A stretch of DNA of 64,000 bases, from positions 164,402 to 228,401 of the forward strand of contig CANKMW010000002.1 of NCBI GenBank assembly GCA_947483555.1. The letters are read 5' to 3'. Position 1 is the stretch's first letter. Each line of letters starts with the position of its first letter. Source of the DNA: Myxococcales bacterium. GTDB lineage: Bacteria; Myxococcota_A; Polyangia; Haliangiales; Haliangiaceae. Positions 12,119 through 21,858 of this stretch are shown one piece after another. The notes under the pieces were generated by a model, which saw only the letters and a list, made by a program, of their open reading frames with translations, was not told where the DNA came from and searched no databases. The position numbers and the translations under genes were made by a program.

Positions 12119-12646
12119 CTAGCGTGATCGCTTCGCCTTCGCGACGCGCCGCAGCCGCGCGAAGTCGATGCCACCGAGCGCCGCGACGTCGACCTGATAC
12201 GTCCCCGGCTCGAGCTTCGCCCTGACGAGCCCGTTCGAGGTGTCGATCGTGGCGAGGTCGTTGGTCGCGAGCGCCGAATCGACGACGACGAAGCGCCCGT
12301 CGCCGAGCGTCAGCTTCGTGAACCCCTTCCACGCCTTCGCCGGGACCGACGCGACGAGCTTGCTGGCGCGCGCGCGCGTGTGCGAGCAACCCTCGCGGAT
12401 GAACGTGCCGCCGGCCGGCTCCTTCAACCACGTCGTGTGCATCTCACCCTCGAAGATCAACACCTTCGATCCCGCGAGCGGCATCGTCGAGAACCCCCCG
12501 TACTCCGTGCGCCGCACCTTGCTCGACCGCTCCAGGTACCGGGCGTGGAAGTCGTCGTCGGCGATGCCAGGCCACTCGGCCGCGATCTCGGTGGGCACCA
12601 GCACCACCGGCGAGCCGTTCGAGCTTGCGAAAGGAAGATCCGCCAT
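12119..12646 (-). CDS. Imm21-like immunity-family protein (tentative)
   Basis: A 175-residue soluble protein starting at ATG 12646. The N-terminal SNGSPVVLVPTEIAAEWPG followed by a short polar stretch, the central KVLIFEGEMHTTWL and the C-terminal TLGDGRFVVVDSALATND resemble the pattern of immunity protein 21 (Imm21) families as remembered. No toxin gene is adjacent. It is divergent, 74 bases apart, from a DUF6642-type gene. Could instead be an unrelated regulator-like domain. Confidence 0.45.
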   Translation of the reverse strand: MADLPFASSNGSPVVLVPTEIAAEWPGIADDDFHARYLERSSKVRRTEYGGFSTMPLAGSKVLIFEGEMHTTWLKEPAGGTFIREGCSHTRARASKLVASVPAKAWKGFTKLTLGDGRFVVVDSALATNDLATIDTSNGLVRAKLEPGTYQVDVAALGGIDFARLRRVAKAKRSR

Positions 12647-12720
12647 CGCGATTCAGTCTACCAGGGCGCGAGCCTCGGCTTCGGCCTGGCGATCAGAGCC
12701 CTCGCGTAGTCTCCGGACCC

Positions 12721-13314
12721 ATGGCCCGAGCGGGGATCTTCTGCCTCGAGACCGGTGACTGGTGGGGGCGGCTTCGCGACCACACCACCGTCGAGCCGGT
12801 CATGGAGCTGCTGTCGCAGCCCGGACTCGCGCCGGTGCCGTGCATCCATCGCACCGTGATGACGTACGAGGAGTTCGCCACCTACCTCAAGGAGTGGACG
12901 CGACCCAAGAACGCGTCGCTCAACGTCCTCTATCTCGCGTTTCACGGTCAGACCAACGGCCTCGACTTCGTGTGGACGTCGCGGCGCACGCCGGACATCT
13001 CGCTCGCCGAGCTCGGCAAGCTCCTCGAGCGGCGCTGCGAGGGCCGGGTCGTCCACCTCGGCACCTGCCTCGGCCTGCGCGACGACGACGAGGTCGCGAA
13101 GTTCGTGCGGACCACGCGGTGTCTGGCCTTCTCGGGATATGCCAGGACGGTCGGCTGGATGAAGTCGGCCGCGCTCGACCTGCTCTACTTCTCGGCCCTC
13201 GGCACGCACGGCGTGTCGAGGCGCGGCCTCGACGCCGCCGGCGCCGATCTCGAGCAGGACGCCGCCGGGCTGGTGCGCCAGTTCGGCTTCCAGATCAACT
13301 TCCAGCGCCGCTGA
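12721..13314 (+). CDS. DUF6642-type protein with caspase-like His/Cys pair
   Basis: A 197-residue protein starting at ATG 12721. It shows alternating strands and helices, VLYLAFHGQTNGLDF (His near residue 77) and RVVHLGTCLGLRDDDE (Cys near residue 115), the order and spacing of the catalytic His and Cys in CHAT/caspase-fold peptidases. The rest (GIFCLETGDW, SVEPVMELL-like start, GYARTVGWMKSAA) matches the DUF6642 family from memory. Peptidase activity is inference. Neighbours are the Imm21-like gene upstream (divergent) and a small Rossmann-like gene 18 bases downstream. Confidence 0.6.
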   Translation: MARAGIFCLETGDWWGRLRDHTTVEPVMELLSQPGLAPVPCIHRTVMTYEEFATYLKEWTRPKNASLNVLYLAFHGQTNGLDFVWTSRRTPDISLAELGKLLERRCEGRVVHLGTCLGLRDDDEVAKFVRTTRCLAFSGYARTVGWMKSAALDLLYFSALGTHGVSRRGLDAAGADLEQDAAGLVRQFGFQINFQRR

Positions 13315-13332
13315 GGTGCTAGGTTGGCGGCG

Positions 13333-13779
13333 ATGTTCGATCGATGGCTGGTCGCTGGCGCCGCACCGGCGATCGACGCCGCCCTGGCCTCGATCGCGCC
13401 GGCGCGTGACGCCGCGGTCGTGGTGGTGGCCGACGCTCGGCTGGCCCGCGCGCTCGCCAGCCGCGGCCGCGCCGTGACGCTGGTCGGCGCCGACGAGCGC
13501 GCGGTGCGCAAGCTGGGCACGGCGGTCACCGTCGTCGAGACGATCCCCGATCGCAGCGCCGCCGCGTTGATCGGGTGTGGGGCCGGCGAGCGCGACGACT
13601 GGGAACAGGTCCTCGGTGGCTGGGCGCGCGCGGTCGCCGACGGCGGCGGCCTGGTGCTGGTCGATCGTGCACCGGCGATCGAGCTGTCCCGACGCGCGCT
13701 GTGCGCCGGTCTCGCGGCGCTCGAGCAGCGGGTCGCCGGACGCTGGATCGTGACCAGCGGCCTGGTCAGCGACCTGTAG
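13333..13779 (+). CDS. Small Rossmann-like protein, possibly a degenerate methyltransferase
   Basis: A 148-residue product with alternating beta strands and helices (AAVVVVADARLARALASRG, AVTLVGADERAVRKLG, GGLVLVDRAP). The order resembles a SAM-dependent methyltransferase, but the usual GxGxG motif is absent. ATG 13333 is chosen, although a TTG 9 bases upstream is in frame. It follows the DUF6642-type gene by 18 bases and overlaps the convergent PEGA gene by 14 bases. Confidence 0.55.
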   Translation: MFDRWLVAGAAPAIDAALASIAPARDAAVVVVADARLARALASRGRAVTLVGADERAVRKLGTAVTVVETIPDRSAAALIGCGAGERDDWEQVLGGWARAVADGGGLVLVDRAPAIELSRRALCAGLAALEQRVAGRWIVTSGLVSDL

Positions 13780-14998
13780 GCGAGGCGCCCGGCGTCGCCG
13801 GCGCGAACGCCGATGCGCGCAGGTGCCAGATCACGCCGGCGAGCACGAAGCCGGCCCCGACCCGATAGTCGCCGTCGGCGTCGGAGCTGAGCACCGACGC
13901 GACGCCACCCTCGAGGTGGAGATCCCACGCGGTGCGGCCGGCGCCCAGGTCGGCGATCATGAGGCCGCCGACCGCGCGCGCGTTGCTTGCGGCGGTGACC
14001 AGCGACGCCCCTCCGCCCAGGTAAGGACGGACCCGGCCGGTGAGGACGAACAGGCGCAGGCCGAGCGCGTAGCCCACGCCGCCCTCGCCGAACGCCAGCC
14101 CGGTGTAGGCGTCGGCGCGCCGGCCGCTCGAGCGCCAGCCGAAGGTGACGTCGAACCCCAGCGGCGAGTCTGCGACGAACGCGCCGCCGGCGTCGACCCC
14201 GAGCAAGATCCCGAGGTTCTTGGCCGGCGGCGTCGGATCGACGTAGCCCAGCGGTCGCACCATGCCGGCGGTGATCTGCGATGTGCCGTCGGGCGGCACG
14301 TCGACCACTCGCTCGACGGTCGTGAAGCTGACCTTCTCGACGATCACGATGTGGCGTCCCGGTGGCAACGCGCCGCGCCACGGCGTCACCCCGACCGGCG
14401 CGCCGTCGACCCGCACCGTGGCGCCGGCCTCGTTGGAGTTGACCACCAGCGTGCCGTTGCCACCGACGGCGAGCGTGACCACGGCCGGCTCGGCGAACTC
14501 GACGTTGATCACCCGCGTCGACGTGGTGCCAGCGTGCTCGGCGACGATCTGATGCTGTCCGCCCGGCAGCTTGAGCTCGACCGGGGCCCGGCCCTTGCGC
14601 TCACCATCGACGACGATCATGGCGCCAGCCGGCGCGCTCTCGATCGTCACCGTCGACGGCTTGCGGCGCAGGCCGTCGATCGTGCGCTCGACCTTGGCCC
14701 GATCCGCCGCGTCGGGGGCGTCGGTGATGTAGCGGCCGTAGTACGCCGCCGCCTGGCGCAGCTCGGACAGCTTCTCGTACACGACCGCGACGTTGAACAG
14801 CACGTCGTGGTGGGGCGCCAGCTCGTACGCGGTCAGGTACTCGTCGACGGCCGTGCGCCAGTCCCGTCGCTCCTCGGCGGCGGCGGCCCGCGCGAACGCG
14901 GCCTTGGCCTTGGCGCGATTGTCGGGCTGCGCGAGGGCGGGCGCGGCGACCACCATCACGGCGACGTACACGGCGAGGATCGGGGCGAGGAGTCGCAT
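13766..14998 (-). CDS. Exported TPR/PEGA-domain protein with C-terminal barrel-like region
   Basis: A 410-residue protein. A signal peptide ending in ALAQ is followed by a TPR-like segment (AKAAFARAAAAEERRDW, HHDVLFNVAVVYEKL). Two PEGA domains follow (ESAPAGAMIVVDGERKGRAP and VNSNEAGATVRVDGAPVG), then a glycine-rich segment with barrel-like strands to the end. PEGA domains are short surface-sheet modules common in myxobacterial envelope proteins. It lies 22 bases downstream of a PEGA-tailed Ser/Thr kinase gene on the same strand, so the two may be co-expressed. Confidence 0.85.
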   Translation of the reverse strand: MRLLAPILAVYVAVMVVAAPALAQPDNRAKAKAAFARAAAAEERRDWRTAVDEYLTAYELAPHHDVLFNVAVVYEKLSELRQAAAYYGRYITDAPDAADRAKVERTIDGLRRKPSTVTIESAPAGAMIVVDGERKGRAPVELKLPGGQHQIVAEHAGTTSTRVINVEFAEPAVVTLAVGGNGTLVVNSNEAGATVRVDGAPVGVTPWRGALPPGRHIVIVEKVSFTTVERVVDVPPDGTSQITAGMVRPLGYVDPTPPAKNLGILLGVDAGGAFVADSPLGFDVTFGWRSSGRRADAYTGLAFGEGGVGYALGLRLFVLTGRVRPYLGGGASLVTAASNARAVGGLMIADLGAGRTAWDLHLEGGVASVLSSDADGDYRVGAGFVLAGVIWHLRASAFAPATPGASPTGR

Positions 14999-15020
14999 CG
15001 GCGCGCTGATCCGTACTCTA

Positions 15021-16832
15021 TCAGTCGCCGTAGGGGTTCTTCTTCGTGCCGCGGTCACGATCGCGGTCACGATCGCGGTCACGGTCGCGGTCGACCGGCG
15101 GATCGTCATCGTAGGGGTTGCGCGGACCGTCGCCCGGCTTGCCGCTGCCGCTGCCACCGCCATCGCCGGGCTTCGCGCTGCCGCTGCCGCTGCCGTCGCC
15201 ACCGCCCGGCCTGGCGCTGCCGCCGCCGCCACCGTCGCCCGGCTTCGCGCTGCCGCCGCCACCGCCCGGCTTCGCGCTGCCGCCACTGCCACCGCCAACG
15301 CCAACGCCAACGCCGGGATTTGTCCGCCCACCGGATCGCAGGCCCTGGGTCGCCCCCGAGCCCTTGCCCGGCGTCGCGACCTCCGCCTTGGCCAGGGTCG
15401 CCGACCACATGTCGTCGCGGCCGCCGCGGACCGATTTCTTGATCAGCTCGTCGCTGAATCCGTCCTTGACCAGCCGGATCTCGTGAATCCCGGCCGCCAG
15501 CTCGGCCACCACCAGCGGCGTCTTGCCGCGCTCGACGCCGTCGACGAAGACCGTGGCGCCGGCCGGTTGCGAGACGATCTCCAGATTTCCGGTATCGGCG
15601 ACCGCCGCGCTGCCTTCAACCGAGCCCGACTCGGTGCCGGCCCCGGCCGGCGTCGATCCGGCGGCTGGCCCGTCGACGCGGCGCTCACGGTCGCCGAGCC
15701 CGACCGCCAGGATCACCGCCGCCGCCAGCACGGCCAGGCCGGCGACGGCGAACGGCCACCGTGATCGTACCGCCGCCACCGACACCGCCGGCATCCCGGC
15801 CAGCTGACTACCGGTCGGCACCGCGATGCCCGGCGTCGAATACGGTCCTGCCACCGCGCGCCCCATCGCCATCGGCGACTCCGCCGAGGTGCGACTGGCG
15901 CCGGGATGCGGGCCACTGCCGCCCAGCGTCGACATCTGATCGGAGTAGGCGAGCTCCTCGGGAGCCGGGATCGCGCCCGCCATCTCGGCGGCGCTCTGGA
16001 AGCGGTGCGCCGGGTCCTTCGCGAGGGCGTGGTGCACCGCGCCCACCAGGCGGCGCGGTAGGTCGGGCCGCGCCGCGCCCAGTGGGGGCGGCGCCATGTT
16101 GAGGTGCTGGGTGATCAGCGCGATGTAGCTCGGGGCCTGGAACGGCGGGTGGCCGGCGAGCAGCTCGTAGAGCATCACCCCGACCGCGTACAGATCGACA
16201 CGAGCATCGACCTCGCCGAGCGCCATCGCCTGTTCGGGCGCCATGTACACCGGCGTGCCGATCACCGCGCCGGTGGCGGTCAGGCGCACCTTGCTCTCGG
16301 TCGAGGCCATGAACTTCGAGATGCCGAAGTCCATGATCTTGACGAAGTCGACGCGACCGCCCTTGGTGACCAGGAAGACGTTCTCCGGCTTCATGTCGCG
16401 GTGGACGATGCCCTTGGCGTGGGCGGCGCCGAGGCCGCGCAACACCTGCCGCACCACGTCGACGGCGCGCGCCGCCGGCATCGGCCCGCTGGCGGCCAGC
16501 ACGTCGGACAGGCTGGCGCCCTCGAGGAGCTCCATGACGATGTAGCTGCGACCGTCGGCGTGCATGCCGGCATCGGTGACCTCGACGATGTGCTCGTCGC
16601 CGATCGCGCTGGCGGTGCGAGCCTCGCGCTGGAACCGTGCCACCACCTCGGGATCGTCGGCGTACTTGTCGAGCAGCAGCTTGACCGCGACCCGCTTGCC
16701 GAGGCCGGTGTGATCGGCCTCGTAGACCACCCCCATGCCGCCCTTGCCGATGCGCCGCAACAGCAGGTATCGCCCCCCGACCGTCTGGCCGAGGAGGGGG
16801 TCGCTGACTGTGTCGGGGCGCACGCTGGCCAT
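15021..16832 (-). CDS. Transmembrane Ser/Thr protein kinase with extracytoplasmic PEGA domain
   Basis: A 603-residue Hanks-type kinase starting at ATG 16832. The glycine loop is near 29-34 (GKGGMG), the catalytic lysine is K51, the catalytic loop HRDMKPEN spans 144-151, DFG is at 168-170 and APE near 198-200. One membrane segment lies at about 359-380, followed by a PEGA domain at about 416-480. A long tail rich in Gly, Ser, Lys and Pro ends in alternating Arg-Asp. The domain layout fits a membrane receptor kinase of the PknB type. The next gene downstream also carries PEGA domains. Confidence 0.93.
   Translation of the reverse strand: MASVRPDTVSDPLLGQTVGGRYLLLRRIGKGGMGVVYEADHTGLGKRVAVKLLLDKYADDPEVVARFQREARTASAIGDEHIVEVTDAGMHADGRSYIVMELLEGASLSDVLAASGPMPAARAVDVVRQVLRGLGAAHAKGIVHRDMKPENVFLVTKGGRVDFVKIMDFGISKFMASTESKVRLTATGAVIGTPVYMAPEQAMALGEVDARVDLYAVGVMLYELLAGHPPFQAPSYIALITQHLNMAPPPLGAARPDLPRRLVGAVHHALAKDPAHRFQSAAEMAGAIPAPEELAYSDQMSTLGGSGPHPGASRTSAESPMAMGRAVAGPYSTPGIAVPTGSQLAGMPAVSVAAVRSRWPFAVAGLAVLAAAVILAVGLGDRERRVDGPAAGSTPAGAGTESGSVEGSAAVADTGNLEIVSQPAGATVFVDGVERGKTPLVVAELAAGIHEIRLVKDGFSDELIKKSVRGGRDDMWSATLAKAEVATPGKGSGATQGLRSGGRTNPGVGVGVGGGSGGSAKPGGGGGSAKPGDGGGGGSARPGGGDGSGSGSAKPGDGGGSGSGKPGDGPRNPYDDDPPVDRDRDRDRDRDRDRGTKKNPYGD
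15050..15095. repeat. 12-bp coding repeat (Arg-Asp run)
   Basis: Copies of GCGGTCACGATC recur here within the kinase gene and encode the alternating Arg-Asp stretch near its C-terminus. Such runs often vary in length between strains. Confidence 0.6.
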
Positions 16833-16956
16833 GATCCTAGCCTGGGACCAGCCGCTATGACGGACTGGTTGCCTCGGGCCTTCAACGTCAACGCGCGGGA
16901 TTGCCATTCCGGTCGGCGACCGCGCTGGCAATCGCTGGCTGCCTGCGTGGTGACGG

Positions 16957-19545
<2,589 letters not shown>

Positions 19546-19642
19546 CTCAGCTTGGTTCCTGGGGCGGGAATCTAGCCAACAGGTCCAGCGCTCGGCAAGC
19601 GTCTCCTATTCCGCATCGGTTCCTTGCTACGATCACGGGGTC

Positions 19643-20218
19643 TTGAAGCGAAGCCTTCTCCTGGTCGCGGGCGCCGGGCTGGCGGGAGTGGCGGCCTACA
19701 TGCTGCTGAGCGGGCGTGGTGGCGAGCCTGAGGTCGTGCATCCCGAGCACCCTGGATCGGGTGTCACCCACCCGGCGGCGGGTGTCAGCCACCCGGCGGC
19801 GAGCCTTCCACCTGCGCGGCGGCACCCGGGCGCCGCGACCACGGGCGGCCCGGCGGGTGGAATCGAGCCGGTCCCTGCCGCGAACGGGGCCGCCACGCTC
19901 GCCTTCCATCAGGAGATGCGCGACCCGGGCTGGGCGGCTGATCAGGAGCGCGAGCTGACGGCGCGGCTCCGCCGGATCGTCGATGACCTGACCGCTCGCG
20001 GGACGGCGGTCGACATCGATGGCGTCGAGTGCCGGCGGACGCAGTGCCGGGTGGACATTCACACCCGCGACGCCGCCGCCCTGGGCAAGCTGTACGGCTC
20101 GCTCGAGAGCGGGGACGGCCTCTACGGCTGGGCCGACACGGTGGTGCTCGACGCCGTCGAGACCGCGGCCGATGGCCAGGTCGAGACCCACGTGACCGCC
20201 GTCTTCGACCGCGATTAG
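19643..20218 (+). CDS. Membrane-anchored protein with CRRTQC cysteine motif
   Basis: The 191-residue product is best started at the TTG at 19643, giving KRSLLLVAGAGLAGVAAYML as a signal anchor. A Pro/His/Gly linker with repeats (HPAAGVSHPAAS) leads to a folded domain from about residue 85. The central VECRRTQCRVDIH has two cysteines four residues apart that could form a disulfide; the short C-R-x-x-C-R-V pattern recurs in myxobacterial envelope proteins. Function unknown. Divergent from the PBP gene. Confidence 0.6.
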   Translation: MKRSLLLVAGAGLAGVAAYMLLSGRGGEPEVVHPEHPGSGVTHPAAGVSHPAASLPPARRHPGAATTGGPAGGIEPVPAANGAATLAFHQEMRDPGWAADQERELTARLRRIVDDLTARGTAVDIDGVECRRTQCRVDIHTRDAAALGKLYGSLESGDGLYGWADTVVLDAVETAADGQVETHVTAVFDRD

Positions 20219-20235
20219 CGGTGCGCTGCCTCGAA

Positions 20236-20889
20236 TCAGGCCGGCGCGAGGTCGGCGATCGCGCTCATGGTCTGGATGCGATCGAGGCAACGGCGCAGGT
20301 GCGAACGGATCTTGTGGTTCTTCGAGTAGACCGTCTTGAGGCTGATGTTCATCTCGGCCGCGACCTCCTCGGCCTCCATGCCCCGGGCATAGAACAGGTC
20401 GAGGAACTGGCGATCCTTGTCACTGAACTCGGACAGCATCTCGTTCAGGCTCGACCACCGCTCCTTGTCGAGCAGGGTGTCGAGCGGCGTGCAGTCGTAC
20501 GGCTCGTGCGGGTCGTACGACGGGTCGAGGCGGTCGTTGACGTTGCGGCGCAGCGCGCCGCGCAGGTAGTCGAAGCCGGCGTTGACGGCGATGATGCCGA
20601 TCCACGAGCCGAGCTTGGTGCCACGGGTCGGGTCGTACATGCGGAGCTTGTGCATGTCGTCGCGGACCAGCGACACCAGCACCTCGGCGAACACCTCGTC
20701 GACGTCGGCGTTCGCTGCGTACGGTGCGTACTTGTTCGTCACCTTGGTGATGCAGCGGTAGATCAGCGCCCGGTAGCGGCGCACCAGCTCGTTCCAGCCC
20801 GTCTCCTCGCGCCGCAACACGCGGGTCAGGAGCTCGCGATCGGACCACTCGGAAGGCTTGTACGAAGGGCGAAGTGCGAGCACCGGCAT
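20236..20889 (-). CDS. RNA polymerase sigma-70-family factor (ECF-like)
   Basis: A 217-residue protein with region 2 (about 35-115: GWNELVRRYRALIYRCI, YDPTRGTKLGSWI, NAGFDYLRG) and a C-terminal region 4 helix-turn-helix (EEVAAEMNISLKTVYSKNHK). It lacks region 3, so it looks like an alternative ECF-type sigma factor. The stretch between the regions (DPSYDPHEPYDCTP) is acidic and longer than usual. No anti-sigma gene is adjacent. ATG 20889. Confidence 0.88.
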   Translation of the reverse strand: MPVLALRPSYKPSEWSDRELLTRVLRREETGWNELVRRYRALIYRCITKVTNKYAPYAANADVDEVFAEVLVSLVRDDMHKLRMYDPTRGTKLGSWIGIIAVNAGFDYLRGALRRNVNDRLDPSYDPHEPYDCTPLDTLLDKERWSSLNEMLSEFSDKDRQFLDLFYARGMEAEEVAAEMNISLKTVYSKNHKIRSHLRRCLDRIQTMSAIADLAPA

Positions 20890-21255
20890 GGCGGCCGTTA
20901 GAGCAAGGGTGGTGCCATCCTCAACAAGCTGAAATTACTGGGGCAAATCCGGATCGGCAGGTCTCCCACACCAACCTTTGGTCTATTCCACCATCGGGAG
21001 GGAAGAATCCCGGAGGGAGTTCCGTACCATCTTTTGCTGACGAGCCTGTGGAAGGCGAATCGAGCGCGGTGGCGGGAGCGGTGAGTGGGCATTGGTCGGT
21101 CCGACCGCCTGCAGCGTGGTCGGGATGCATCCACGCAGACCCACCCGGCACACCCGAGTGTGGCGGCACCGAGACAGCGCGAGGGCGACGCCCCACCGGT
21201 TTCGCTCACTTCGGTCGCCATCGCGGTGGTCCGACGGTTGCTATGTGCTGGACCG
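20890..21255. other. 366-bp intergenic region between divergent genes
   Basis: It lies between the sigma factor (minus) and the POTRA-like gene (plus). No ORF with coding character was seen. It has lower GC near 20920-21040 and a GGTCGG-T-CCGACC dyad at 21094-21106. It probably holds both promoters, but no clear -35/-10 pair was recognised. Confidence 0.5.
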
Positions 21256-21858
21256 ATGCGCGCGCTCACCATCCTCGTCGCCAGCGCGCTGGCGATCGTC
21301 GCCGCGGTCGCCGCGGTGCGTGGACGGGCGCTCGGCGGCATCGACAGCGCCAGCGCGCTGCCGGCCGTCCCCGCGCCAGCGGATCCGACCGCCGTCGCCT
21401 CGGTGCACATCGTCGGGCCTGGCCTGCCAGTCGCCGCGCTCGAGCGCGTGCTCTCGACCCGGGTTGGCGCGCCGCTTCGCGAGGACGACCTGGTTCGCGA
21501 CCGCGCCGCGCTGACCGCGACCCTCGAGGCGCGTGGTCACCTCGGCGCCGCCGTCACCGACGTCCGCATCGCGTGGAGCAACGGCGCCCACGTCGTCTTC
21601 GAGGTCGCCGCCGGCGGCATGTACCTGGTCGACCACATCCGCGTCGAGGGCGCCCCGACCCGGCGCTTCGCCGACCTCGCCACGGTGCCGACCTTGCTCG
21701 CCGGGCAGGCGTGGCAGCCCAAGCGCACCGCCGACAACGTCGCGCTGCTGCGCGACTGGCTGGTGCAGCGTGGCGTGCGCGCCGACGTCACCGCCCGCCG
21801 CTCCATCGATCACGTGCGTCACACCGTCGACGTCACGTTCGAGATCGTCGCTCGCTAG
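21256..21858 (+). CDS. POTRA-like exported protein without a barrel
   Basis: A 200-residue protein with a signal peptide or anchor (MRALTILVASALAIVAAVAA). Two POTRA-like modules follow (SVHIVGPGLPVAALERVLS, DLVRDRAALTATLEARGHLG, then VDHIRVEGAPTRRFADL, KRTADNVALLRDWLVQRGV). POTRA modules normally precede an outer-membrane barrel in BamA or Omp85 proteins; here the protein ends after them. It may be an accessory subunit of an envelope assembly machine, but this is inference. It overlaps the convergent gene by 4 bases. Confidence 0.65.
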   Translation: MRALTILVASALAIVAAVAAVRGRALGGIDSASALPAVPAPADPTAVASVHIVGPGLPVAALERVLSTRVGAPLREDDLVRDRAALTATLEARGHLGAAVTDVRIAWSNGAHVVFEVAAGGMYLVDHIRVEGAPTRRFADLATVPTLLAGQAWQPKRTADNVALLRDWLVQRGVRADVTARRSIDHVRHTVDVTFEIVAR

